NCBI RefSeq assembly: GCF_022810305.1
Contig: NZ_JALGQH010000041.1
Span: 1 to 41,896 of the forward strand
Reading direction: 5' to 3'
Origin: Rhodococcus sp. ARC_M6
GTDB lineage: Bacteria; Actinomycetota; Actinomycetes; Mycobacteriales; Mycobacteriaceae
DNA: 41,896 bases
The notes under the pieces were generated by a model. That model ran no database searches. It was not told the origin of the DNA and worked only from the letters and a program-made list of their open reading frames with translations. Positions 34,116 to 41,896 of this stretch are shown here, in pieces. The translations under genes and the position numbers were made by a program. Position 1 is the stretch's first letter. Each line of letters starts with the position of its first letter.

Positions 34116-35093
34116 ATGGGTGATTTTAGTCTGCGCGCTGCGCGGATCCAGCTTGGAGCACTGATCGCGGCGCTTTTCATTGCAATCCTCATTGCAATCG
34201 GAATCACCGCCGGCGCCTTCGTCCTCTCGTTCGCGGTGCAACGCGACCTTGCGCGGCAGGGAACTTTGCCCGAAAATCTTGCATGGATTTTCCCCGTCAT
34301 TGTCGACAGTGCGATCCTCGGATCCACGATCGCGATCGTCATCTTGAGCAAACTCAAAATGAGCAAATGGGACAAGGGCTTCTACATCGCTCTGGCTGTC
34401 ACGGTTGTCGCGATCAGTATCCTTGGCAACGCCTACCACGCATTCCATGCCGCGTCTGCAGCGCAAAGTCAGGTTGCAGCAGGAACCGATATCGGATTTG
34501 TTCCCCTCGACCCAGCGATTGCCGCCCTCATTGCGATTATTCCGCCGGCGCTTGTGCTTGCATTCACGCACGGACTTGGGATCCTCATCAAAGCAACGGG
34601 CATCGCGTACACCGACTACAAAATGCAAGCCGATGAACACGCCGCGCAAGACGAGGCACCCACAGCGCTAGAGAACCGGAACTCACACAAACCGGCGACC
34701 GCCGTTGCACAACACCTGCCTGCGATCGAAGAGCCCCCGAAAATCGCTGTCCGCGTCCATCCGCCGCACCCTCCAGCAGGCGACACGGTCATCGATGTCA
34801 TCGACCCGCCCGCAACGACACCGGATCTGTCCGCAGATCTCGACTGGTTCATCACGCAATCCGACTTACCCGCTGCAGTCAAAGACACAGCGCGCCGCAA
34901 ACTCGCAGACCCAAACCTCACCTGGGAATCCATCGCTCAGACATCAAACCCGCCCGTTGCAACGTCAACTTCCTGGCGGCGTTACGAAAAGTTCGACACG
35001 GCGGCCCGCGCGGCTGGCTTCGAAAACCCGCCACTCATCGATATGCGAGCATCGGATATCGACTGCGCTGACGATCTCATCGCCTCAACCTGA
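34116..35093 (+). CDS. DUF2637 (SpdB-like) plasmid membrane protein
   Basis: A 325-residue protein with an AGGAAGG ribosome binding site. The N-terminal half has four membrane segments at about residues 12-42, 56-79, 88-108 and 133-158. The second contains AWIFPVIVDSAI, the hallmark (W-x-x-P-V-x-V-D) of DUF2637. The C-terminal half is soluble: Pro-rich, then a helical domain (LDWFITQSDLPAAVKDTARR, then WRRYEKFDTAARAAGF). DUF2637 proteins occur on actinobacterial conjugative plasmids near transfer (spd/tra) genes and are thought to help plasmid spread. No TraB/FtsK-type translocase is in this window, so a transfer role is only inferred. Confidence 0.75.
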   Translation: MGDFSLRAARIQLGALIAALFIAILIAIGITAGAFVLSFAVQRDLARQGTLPENLAWIFPVIVDSAILGSTIAIVILSKLKMSKWDKGFYIALAVTVVAISILGNAYHAFHAASAAQSQVAAGTDIGFVPLDPAIAALIAIIPPALVLAFTHGLGILIKATGIAYTDYKMQADEHAAQDEAPTALENRNSHKPATAVAQHLPAIEEPPKIAVRVHPPHPPAGDTVIDVIDPPATTPDLSADLDWFITQSDLPAAVKDTARRKLADPNLTWESIAQTSNPPVATSTSWRRYEKFDTAARAAGFENPPLIDMRASDIDCADDLIAST

Positions 35094-35211
35094 ATCAAGC
35101 AGATCGACCTCTCGAGGCTCCGCCTCGGGCTTGTCGTAGCCATGACATTTTGGCTTCAGGTCTCGGAGCGTCGCGGGAACCTTTTGAATCCCAGATTGGT
35201 ACCATTTAGGT

Positions 35212-35445
35212 ATGAGCACGCAGATCGCGGTACGACTACCCGACGAGATGGTGGCATTCCTCGATGGCGAAGTGACCAGCCATCGAGCGCCGTCCCGCGC
35301 AGCTCTGGTGCTCCGTGCGCTCGAGCGTGAACGCCGCAGGCAGATCGCAGCCAGGGACGCAGAGATTCTCGCCAAGGCGTCGAGCCGAGATGATCTGGAC
35401 TCACTCGCCGCATACGCCGAAGATCGATCGGCCGACCTGATCTGA
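35212..35445 (+). CDS. mazE: MazE-like ribbon-helix-helix antitoxin
   Basis: A 77-residue protein. MSTQIAVRLPDEMVAFLDGE, then RAPSRAALVLRALERERRR, is a standard ribbon-helix-helix start; the C-terminal charged tail (SRDDLDSLAAYAEDRSADLI) would bind and block the toxin. Its TGA overlaps the mazF ATG by one base (TGATG at 35443-35447). ATTGGTACCATT, with a GGTACC centre, about 10 bases upstream of the start, is a candidate autoregulatory operator. Confidence 0.85.
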   Translation: MSTQIAVRLPDEMVAFLDGEVTSHRAPSRAALVLRALERERRRQIAARDAEILAKASSRDDLDSLAAYAEDRSADLI

Positions 35446-35744
35446 TGCGACCGATCCACGAAGCGAAGCTGGACAAAGTTCGCCCAGTCCTCGTACTGAC
35501 GCGGGAACTTGTGCGCCCGCACCTGACCCGCGTAACAGTTGCACCGATCACCACCACCATTCGAGGACTATCCACCGAAGTGGCAGTTGGGCGCGCGAAC
35601 GGCCTGGACGCAGACTCCGTGATCAACTGCGACAGCATCACGACGATTCCCGTGAGCGCGCTCGGGCAGGGAATCGGCTACTTCTTTCCAGCACAAGAAG
35701 AATCGCTGTCGGAAGCGATTCGCGCAGCCTTCGATCTCGAATGA
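35445..35744 (+). CDS. mazF: MazF/PemK-type endoribonuclease toxin
   Basis: A 99-residue protein with the MazF fold. VRPVLVLTRELV (family 'RPVLVL'), VTVAPITTTIRGL, STEVAVG, NGLDADSVINCDSITTIP (family 'SxxxCDQIxTI') and IGYFFPAQEESLSEAI are in the right order. MazF enzymes cleave mRNA at short sequences; with MazE they stabilise plasmids by killing cells that lose them. The pair is intact and sits between the membrane-protein gene and the tap-like gene in the plasmid core. Confidence 0.9.
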   Translation: MRPIHEAKLDKVRPVLVLTRELVRPHLTRVTVAPITTTIRGLSTEVAVGRANGLDADSVINCDSITTIPVSALGQGIGYFFPAQEESLSEAIRAAFDLE

Positions 35745-35772
35745 CAACTACGACTACCGCTGGGGGCGGACT

Positions 35773-37623
35773 ATGGCGCTGAAGAAAGGCGAGCAGTTCG
35801 CCCTATTCGAGGTCGACGAGCCCGAGGTGGTTCCCGCCGAGACCGTTACCGCCGAACCGGTGCAACCTTCGCTCTTCGATGATGTCGATGACGAAGTGCC
35901 CGAACATGCTCAGTCGGAAGCCGAATCCGACGACGAGACAGCCGAATCGGGAACTCCCGAGGCCAATGTCGCGGCCGACGAACCGAGCCTCGACGAAGAA
36001 CTCCGAGGGAGCGCACCTACACGCGCGTCATTGCCGCCCGCGGGGGAGAGCGCCGACGGGCACGCCATCATCGTCACCGCCGCCGGAACGTACACACCGT
36101 CCGGGCAGGTGCTCACCGGACCGGTCGACTCCGTCGAGAAACTCGACAAACTCATCCGCTGGGCAACACTGACGCCCCTCGGCGCCCCAGCACAAATCTG
36201 GGTCGTCGGAATCGACGCATGCGAGATGCTCGGATGGACCATCGACCCAGGCGACGAAGACGACGTCGACGACATGGAAGTCCTCCGCACCCGCGCCGCC
36301 GAAGAACTCACCGGCGTCCTACAAGCCGCACTCACCCCGATGCTCACCGCAGGGTGGGAACTCCGCGGAGATCCCGGCCACGTCGTGCACCTGTCCCGCA
36401 CGACCGGAAAATTCACATCCATGGTCGACATCGTCATCGAGCCGTACGTATGGACATACTGGAACAAAGACTTCGGATGGGGCAACCGTGTAGGGGACAT
36501 GGGGATCCTCGGATCACCCACCGCCGGAACATATCTCCCCGACGACGACCTCCCTGCTGCGCAAGAGCTCGGGCGCCGGCTCGCATGGTGCGCACAACAT
36601 CTCGGCGTCCTCCCCGGGCCCACTCCAGCCCGCACCGGCGCAGCGGTCGTCGACAAGATCAAACGCGAACGGACCCGCAGCGGCAAAGGCATCGTCGTCA
36701 CGGAGGCAGGTCCCGTCCCGCCGCTCGACGGTGAGCATCGTGGTGATCTCGAACCCGCCGTCGGCTGGACCCGCGTCCCCGATCCCGAAGAGCTCGACGA
36801 CGCAACCCGATTGGTGTCGATCGACCAACGAGCCGCGTACTTGGCCTCCGCCGGGATGCTCGAATTCGGCTACGGGAAACCACGGCACCTGCGCGCCGAT
36901 GACGCCCGTGATGCAGCAGAGGCCGCGAAAACCCCGTTCGGGCTCTGGCACGTCACCCTGCCCGCGGGAAACATGCTCGCCCTCCCCGACAAGCTGCCAC
37001 TCCCGCACCCCCACATGCTCGCCGATCAACCCGTGGATACGTGGATCACATCCGTCAGCCTCGATGCCTTCCGCGCTCCCGTCGCCGACGGCGGAATCGG
37101 CGCAGAACTCGACGACCTCGACATCACCGAAGCATGGGTGTACCCGGAACAGGGACGCGCACTGGACAAGTGGGCGAAAATCCTGAGAGAAGCCCGCAAG
37201 GTAGCCGTCGACACCGACGACACGGCGATGAAACGTTTCCTCGGGGCCTGCTACAAGGGGTATATCGGGCGAATGGTCAACCCGGACATGTGGACTGCGA
37301 AACAAATGCAACACCACCACCAACCGCTCTGGCGGGCCGCGATCATCGCGCACTGCCGCTGGCGTGGCCGCCGCGTCGCGATGCGCATCGCTAGGGAAAC
37401 CGGCCGGTGGCCACTGCGCACCGTCACCGACTCCTGGGTCTACCCCCTGCCCGAAGGGATTAATGTCGCTGACGATAGCGATGCGCTCGGCAAGATGACC
37501 CTCGAAAAACATGCCGCACTGACCGATGATCTGGTGGCCGCGTTCACCGAAGCTCGCGATACCCACGAGATCAATCTCGCTATCAAGGCAGTCTTCGCCG
37601 ACGACGATGAAGGAAACAACTAG
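35773..37623 (+). CDS. Telomere-associated (Tap-like) protein
   Basis: A 616-residue protein with a strong GGGGGCGGA ribosome binding site. The first 95 residues are acidic and disordered. The C-terminal half shows VSIDQRAAYLASAGMLEFGY (from about 347), then GLWHVTLPAGN, KLPLPHPHML, TWITSVSLDAF, ITEAWVYPEQGRALDKWAKI, KGYIGRMVNPDMWTAKQMQ, WRAAIIAHCRWRGRRVAMRI, and TDSWVYPLPE. Order and many residues resemble the C-terminal part of Streptomyces Tap proteins as I remember them ('VNTAFLAAANRL...LPNPFTP...TEAYVRPDTGAYLDPWYERLRDA...IKATVKGGIGKL...WRPDIRAAVIATAR'). In those, Tap recruits the terminal protein to linear-replicon ends. The N-terminal XRE domain of Streptomyces Tap is absent. The next gene is tpg-like and overlaps by one base. 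A decayed inverted copy lies at 26050-26340. Confidence 0.65.
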   Translation: MALKKGEQFALFEVDEPEVVPAETVTAEPVQPSLFDDVDDEVPEHAQSEAESDDETAESGTPEANVAADEPSLDEELRGSAPTRASLPPAGESADGHAIIVTAAGTYTPSGQVLTGPVDSVEKLDKLIRWATLTPLGAPAQIWVVGIDACEMLGWTIDPGDEDDVDDMEVLRTRAAEELTGVLQAALTPMLTAGWELRGDPGHVVHLSRTTGKFTSMVDIVIEPYVWTYWNKDFGWGNRVGDMGILGSPTAGTYLPDDDLPAAQELGRRLAWCAQHLGVLPGPTPARTGAAVVDKIKRERTRSGKGIVVTEAGPVPPLDGEHRGDLEPAVGWTRVPDPEELDDATRLVSIDQRAAYLASAGMLEFGYGKPRHLRADDARDAAEAAKTPFGLWHVTLPAGNMLALPDKLPLPHPHMLADQPVDTWITSVSLDAFRAPVADGGIGAELDDLDITEAWVYPEQGRALDKWAKILREARKVAVDTDDTAMKRFLGACYKGYIGRMVNPDMWTAKQMQHHHQPLWRAAIIAHCRWRGRRVAMRIARETGRWPLRTVTDSWVYPLPEGINVADDSDALGKMTLEKHAALTDDLVAAFTEARDTHEINLAIKAVFADDDEGNN

Positions 37624-38420
37624 TGGCACTGCACCTTCCGAAGCCACGAACGAAGCAACCCGCGCAGAAGACCGTCGGGCTCGACGGACTCAAGGTGTCC
37701 GTCTCCACTGCTGCGACGAGTGGCATCGAAAAATCCAAAACCGTCAAAAGCGGTGGCCTGGCCGGCCTGACCAGCAAAGTCTCCATCCGACAAATCCGAA
37801 CCGAAATCGGCAACGACGGACTGCGCCAAGCAGCTATCGACGCCGGCAGAACGCCGCCCTCGGATCGAACGTTGCGGCGGTGGGCTCAGCAGGGACGCAT
37901 CCCACACCCGGAGGTCAACGAACGCGCCCAGCGCCGCGCTGCGATTGAACGTCTCGGCGGAATCGACGCTGTCGCAAAGAAAATCGGGCGCTCACGCTCC
38001 GCAGTATCCCGCTATCGGTCGGGGGAGACGAACGAGTTGCGTGCTGACGCGAAGAAGAAACTCAAGAATGTGAAAGCTCACGACATCATGGACCGCGCCG
38101 GCGTGCTGCGCGCCGATGGACAACCGAAGAAGGCCACGATCCGGGTCCGTGGGGGAGTGTCCGTCCGTAACGGTTCCGAAGAGGGCTACGACTACCGAGT
38201 TCGTACTCTGGATTTCGCGAACTCGGACAGTCCGTTCAGCGTTGACGAGACGCGGGAGCTCGCTGCTGCCCTTGCCAACGACGATCATGCAAGGGTTGTT
38301 GCGATCCTGGAGCGGCACGCCACGATGGACTATCCGGAGAACAAGGGCTTCGATCAGTACGGCGATGCCTTCGGATTTCACTTCGATTCCATCGAGTCCG
38401 TCCACATCGACTGGACCTAA
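37623..38420 (+). CDS. Terminal-protein (Tpg-like) gene
   Basis: A 265-residue protein starting at a GTG (37623-37625) that overlaps the tap-like stop (TAGTG). It has a basic N-terminus, two HTH-like segments (PSDRTLRRWAQQGRIPHPE at about 80-98, and GGIDAVAKKIGRSRSAVSRY at about 112-131), then KATIRVRGGVSVRNG and an acidic C-terminal domain ending HFDSIESVHIDW. Streptomyces Tpg proteins (about 185-260 aa) have the same plan: HTH, 'RYR.G', a beta-rich middle, and an acidic helical end, encoded just after tap. They prime end-patching of linear replicons and stay bound to the 5' ends. The match is by architecture and position, not by a search. A decayed inverted copy lies at 25545-26050. Confidence 0.6.
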   Translation: MALHLPKPRTKQPAQKTVGLDGLKVSVSTAATSGIEKSKTVKSGGLAGLTSKVSIRQIRTEIGNDGLRQAAIDAGRTPPSDRTLRRWAQQGRIPHPEVNERAQRRAAIERLGGIDAVAKKIGRSRSAVSRYRSGETNELRADAKKKLKNVKAHDIMDRAGVLRADGQPKKATIRVRGGVSVRNGSEEGYDYRVRTLDFANSDSPFSVDETRELAAALANDDHARVVAILERHATMDYPENKGFDQYGDAFGFHFDSIESVHIDWT

Positions 38421-39038
38421 TTCGGTAGCTGCGGGGAATCTGAGCTCTCCACAGGTGGGTTGAGTGCCTCGAATTATGTCGCTGACCTCGTGTCGGAACT
38501 GTTCGGATAGATGTCGACGCTTTGTGCCTGTTCGTGTACGACACTGCCGTCGATGATTCCTGCGAAGAGTGTTTGCGCTCAGTTGCCCAGATCGACAACG
38601 CGCGAGTAGTTCTGGTGTGCTCCGGAGCCGAAGAACTACGCGGTGTCAAACCCCTCTGCTACCAACGATGTGAGGCCCGATGCCCCCTGTGAGTTCGCCA
38701 TTGTCGTCAAGGATCCGGACAAGGCCGGAGGATCGAGGATCTGCGCCCGAGTAGCGATATTCGTTGCGGCGGTGTTTGATCGCTTGCCGAGCATTACCAG
38801 GATCAGGAAGTTGGCCGGGCGGTGACATTGGCTTTTCGATTTCAGCCCAAGTGGTTTCCTGAATCTGGCTGCCGAACTGGTGACGCCGACGCCTCTAAGG
38901 ATCAGGTGGCCAGCGATGAGGCTCGGAAGTGCAGATGCACGACAGTGCTCCGAGCAATCAGAGTTCCTTCTGGCAGCCGCACGCGAATCGGAGAGCCTGG
39001 AACTTCGCCGAAACGGTTCGGTGGGTTAGAGCGCCACG
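38421..39038. other. Gap without a recognisable gene
   Basis: About 600 bases after the tpg-like gene. A short plus-strand frame at 38643 (ending VAAVFDRLPSITRIRKLAGR) has fair composition but no family. Nothing else was recognised. Confidence 0.35.
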
Positions 39039-39490
39039 TCAGTGGACTCGTCTGCCGTTGATGACGGTGGCAATTGGCTCGTGCTCTCGGGAAACAACAA
39101 TGAGATCGGCCGGCGCGCCGGCCGATCTGCACGCGGCGGGGTGTGCCGCCCGGATCACCCGGACTGCTCAGGTAGGCCTCGAGGGCCTGGGCGTAGCCGA
39201 TCGCTTCGGTCCCGCCGAGGACGACGCCTCTCGGCGTCTGACGTTCCTGTGCTGCTGCGATTACTGCCCACGGGCTCAACGGCCCGTACGGGGCATCGCT
39301 GGAAAAGGCCACGGGTACAGACGAACTGAGTAGAGTTCGGCAGCGGTAGAGGCCGCCGATATCCGTCGGGTCGACGTGTTCGAGATAGTCGTCGCCGCGA
39401 TCGGCGATGAACCCGGGTTGAGTTACCACGGTCAGTCCGAGGCGGCGGATTTCATCGATGGACTCAGCGGGGATCAGTGCTCCGTGCTAG
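39039..39490 (-). pseudogene. C-terminal remnant of an amidohydrolase (YtcJ-like)
   Basis: The minus strand reads HGALIPAESIDEIRRLGLTV, then TQPGFIADRGDDYLEHVDP, LYRCRTLLSSSVPVAFSSDA (the metal-site Asp region), PYGPLSPWAVIAAAQERQTP, LEAYLSSPGDPGGTPRRVQI and, after a short insertion, ADLIVVSREHEPIATVING, RVH and a stop. This is the C-terminal third of an amidohydrolase_3/YtcJ enzyme. Just before HGALIP an in-frame TAG replaces the Glu of the usual 'RIEHG'. It has a stop and a frameshift and is clearly dead chromosomal-type cargo. Confidence 0.8.
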
Positions 39491-39599
39491 ATCCGGTCAC
39501 GAGGTTGACCACGTCGAACGCGTAGCATCGGGTTGCTCACGGGACGTCGATTCCGAGGGACGTATCGATGACTGTTCGGGCTCACACCGCGGCCGAGGC

Positions 39600-39950
39600 G
39601 GTGCCGCGCGAGGGCCGGTTAACCGATATCGGGTTGTTCGACCAGATCTTCTGCCAATGAGATTTGGGGAACGCGGTGAACGCCAGAACGTCAGGTTTGG
39701 CCTCCCTCATCATCTCGGCCACTTTCGGAAACGACTCGTGCAGGGTGTCGGCGACCTGATCCCACTGCTGGTGGATAGCGTCGGGTTCGGCGTGGGCGAA
39801 GATCGTTTTGACTGCGGCCATGACCGGCTGGATCTGTTTGGCTGAAACTTTGCTGTGCAGGTTCCGCATGAAATGGACTCGGCAGCACTGCCACGCCGAG
39901 AACTCCAGAAGTGGACTCTGGTTGTTGTTGGTGAGTACAAGTCCCCGCCC
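39600..39950 (-). pseudogene. IS256-family (Mutator-type) transposase fragment
   Basis: The minus strand reads SPLLEFSAWQCCRVHFMRNL, then HSKVSAKQIQPVMAAVKTIF, VAEMMREAKPDVLAFTAFPK and SHWQKIWSNNP, the conserved centre of IS256 transposases ('QRCRVHFMRNLL...VAAxVRTIFAQ...FPxxHWRKIWSTNPLER'). The frame then leaves the family at NPISVNRPSRG. The N-terminal third and the C-terminus are missing. Confidence 0.85.
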
Positions 39951-40295
39951 AGATTAGGAGTCCACGATGCCCTCATCGCCGATCCGCCATGGCAGTCTTA
40001 GGCGGCGGCCGGACATGGGCGGACATTCCGTTCCGTCGGCATCCGAACACGTCGAACACTTCGACGACATAGACGACATCGACGCCGTGTAGATTTACCC
40101 ACTGAATGTCCTTGCAGAACATGAATTTCCGGGAGGTGAGATCATCCCCGTGCAACGTCTACCCACCGTACGGCTTATTCTCGTACGGGGTCGAACCAAT
40201 GCCAATCCGGATTTGTGGGGATGGCTCGACGCGCACGCGACCTGATCGACCACGCGGATCGATCGCCGTCGGCTTCCCTCCTTGTCAGGATCTAA
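39951..40295. other. Gap before the IS3 element
   Basis: A short plus-strand frame ends EHVEHFDDIDDIDAV before a TAG at 40090-40092 and may be the tail of a lost gene. The rest has no recognised feature. Confidence 0.35.
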
Positions 40296-40334
40296 TGAGA
40301 CACTCAGAGACAACCGATATCACTCACTGAGGGC

Positions 40335-40769
40335 ATGAAACGAGCACCCCCGATGACCAGCCCGAACCCCACGACAACACCAGATCCGCCGGCGGATCCC
40401 GCACCGAAACCGACCCGCCGAACATTCACCACCGACTACCGCAACAACATCCTCGACGAATACAGCAACGCCCCACACGGCGAAAAATCTGCCGTCCTGC
40501 GCCGTGAAGGTCTGTACCAATCCCAACTGCGAGAATGGGCGCAAGCCAGAACCGCCGCGCCCGGAAAATCGCAACCGAAAGCCGCGGCCAACCCCGACAC
40601 CGGCACCGCGACCCGCAAAGAACTCGCTCGCCTGACACGCGAGAACGCTCGTCTGGCAAAGCAATTGACGCAGACGGAGGCCGCGCTAGAGATCATGGGA
40701 AAACTTCACGCGCTCTTGGAATCCATCTCCGAGAGCACGGACACACCGCCCTTACCGAAGGCGCCCTGA
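40335..40769 (+). CDS. IS3 OrfA (HTH subunit)
   Basis: A 144-residue protein with an HTH region RRTFTTDYRNNILDEYSNAP, then GEKSAVLRREGLYQSQLREW, and a leucine-zipper-like helix (LARLTRENARLAKQLTQTE) ending EIMGKLHALLES. This is the normal OrfA plan of IS3 elements. OrfA binds the ends; the active OrfAB fusion is normally made by a -1 frameshift. The ATG at 40335 has GAGGG close upstream; the ATG at 40353 is an alternative. Confidence 0.85.
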   Translation: MKRAPPMTSPNPTTTPDPPADPAPKPTRRTFTTDYRNNILDEYSNAPHGEKSAVLRREGLYQSQLREWAQARTAAPGKSQPKAAANPDTGTATRKELARLTRENARLAKQLTQTEAALEIMGKLHALLESISESTDTPPLPKAP

Positions 40770-41768
40770 ACAGTACCTTCGCAGACCTGAGAACCGCCGA
40801 AATCCCCACTCGCAGATCCTGCGTCCTGATCGGACGATCCCGCGCCACCCACTACCGGCAGCAGCAACCACCCGTTCTGGGCCCCAAGAAACCAAGGGCA
40901 ATTCCCAATAACGGCCAAGCGCTCACGCCGTCCGAGCGAGCCCAGGTTCTCACTGTCATCAACAGCAACAAGAACGCTGACCTCGCCATATGCCAGATAT
41001 GGGCCCGGGAGCTCGACGAAGGCAACTACTGGTGTTCACTGTCGAGCATGTATCGCATCGCCGCCGCTGCGGGGCAGAACCGCGAACGCAGACGAACGGC
41101 GACACATCCACCGAAGGCGATCCCCGAACTCCTCACAGACGGACCTTCGCAGGTGTGGACCTGGGACATTACCAAACTCCGCGGGCCCTCCAAGGGTGTG
41201 TGGTTTCACCTGTACGTAATCATCGACATATACTCCCGTTACAACCCGTCCTGGATCGTTTCCACACACGAAAGTGCTGAACTGGCAGCTGAATTCATCG
41301 CGGAAGCAATCGAACGTAACGGCATCGCCCCACACACCGTCCATGCTGACCGCGGCACCTCGATGAGGTCAGGTTTGGTGTCGGAACTGCTTACCGATCT
41401 CGGCATCGTCCGGTCGCATTCACGGCCGAGGGTGTCGAATGATAATCCATTTTCCGAGTCGCAGTTCGAGACTCTGAAATATTTGCATGATTTCCCGAAA
41501 TCATTTGCATCACTGGATGATGCGCGAGTGTTCCTGGAAGGATTCTTTGGGCGAGTACAACCACATTCACCGTCATTCGGGAATTGCCTGGCACACCCCG
41601 GCCTCGGTGAACTTCGGGACCGCTGACGCGGTCGACGAGGCTCGTCAGATCACTCTGAACGAGGCTTACGTCGCGAACCCTGAACGGGTCTCTCGCCGGC
41701 CGAGTCCGCCCGAGGTGCCGACCGTTTTCTTCATCAACGAGCCTGCCGCCGAATCTCAGATCAACTGA
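40770..41768 (+). pseudogene. IS3 OrfB transposase with a late frameshift
   Basis: The frame continues from the orfA overlap: STFADLRTAEIPTRRSCVLI, then SRATHYRQ, QIWARELDEGNYWCSLSSMY, VWTWDITKLRGPSKGVW (first Asp), HADRGTSMRSGLVSELLTDL (second Asp) and NDNPFSESQFETLKYL (Glu), the rve DDE core. Near 41550 one extra G (TTTGGGCGAG) shifts the frame; the proper end EYNHIHRHSGIAWHTPASV is in another frame and stops at 41768. The last 70 residues would be lost, so the transposase is probably inactive unless this is a sequencing error. Confidence 0.8.
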
Positions 41769-41807
41769 TCGTCACTGTCTCACTTGACTTGACACATAGG
41801 TGCGCCG

Positions 41808-41896
41808 TGGAAAGCGCTGATTGACCGAGTGGAGGTGAAAGACCTGCACCGCGAGCCCTATCGCAGTGGGGTGAGCGTAGCTGACGGCAGCCTGAC
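41808..41896 (+). other. Open frame running off the right edge
   Basis: A frame WKALIDRVEVKDLHREPYR, then SGVSVADGSL is open to the window end. Composition is coding-like, but the start is not defined and the family is not recognised. Confidence 0.3.

Larger units (their letters stand above)
40296..41782 (+). mobile_element. IS3-family insertion sequence
   Basis: Two overlapping genes, orfA and orfB, of an IS3 element. The bases TGAGACA at 40296-40302 and TGTCTCA at 41776-41782 are inverted copies and probably belong to the terminal repeats, since similar flanking bases (ACTCAGAGAC and CAGTGAC) follow inward. The exact ends are not certain. Confidence 0.75.

Noticed and set aside
1..41896. 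Telomeric ends of a linear plasmid at the window borders
   Set aside because: Neither border shows clustered palindromes, and the two borders are not inverted copies of each other.
1..41896. tRNA or rRNA genes and cas genes
   Set aside because: No tRNA-like cloverleaf ending in CCA context, no rRNA sequence and no Cas motif was recognised while reading both strands.

Overview
The window is high-GC actinobacterial DNA, most like a linear plasmid of a Rhodococcus, Gordonia or Nocardia type host. This is inferred from five things: the codon use, a Rep protein of the actinobacterial (linear) plasmid type, a type Ib parAB pair, a DUF2637 plasmid membrane protein, and a tap-tpg-like pair (telomere-associated protein plus terminal protein). 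No tRNA or rRNA was seen.

Left part (1 to about 27 kb). This is a decayed accessory region. It holds small regulators and toxin-antitoxin (TA) genes (ParB-type HTH protein, two orphan MbcA/DUF2384-type antitoxins, an intact RelE-like/Phd-like pair), an IS110 element, a zinc-ribbon-like protein, a RecB-type PD-(D/E)XK nuclease with a frameshifted XRE regulator, and an IS21 element (istAB). A nucleotidyltransferase lies next to an orphan type I-E-like CRISPR array. After it come broken phd, higA, fic and abiEi remnants, a DUF6247-like antitoxin and an AAA ATPase behind a large palindromic operator. An inverted, decayed copy of the tap-tpg genes has an IS6-family remnant beside it. Many genes here carry single frameshifts or stops.

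Middle and right part (27.7 to 38.4 kb). This is the compact, mostly intact plasmid core, all on the plus strand: a small regulator, rep, parA-parB, a DUF2637 membrane protein, mazEF, tap-like and tpg-like genes. Downstream (38.4 to 41.9 kb) decay returns, with amidohydrolase and IS256 fragments and an IS3 element.

The most striking feature is a roughly 760-bp array directly upstream of parA. Its central 639 bp are 71 consecutive 9-bp units in one unbroken register; 67 of the 71 end in TGC, CGC or AGC, and the other positions vary widely. Three smaller arrays with the same 9-bp register lie at 25.5, 30.45 and 33.5 kb and were seen nowhere else in the window. The best reading is a very large, dispersed partition centromere bound by the adjacent ribbon-helix-helix ParB. 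A second notable signal is a pair of hairpins upstream of rep with identical TGGCAG loops but different, compensating stems.
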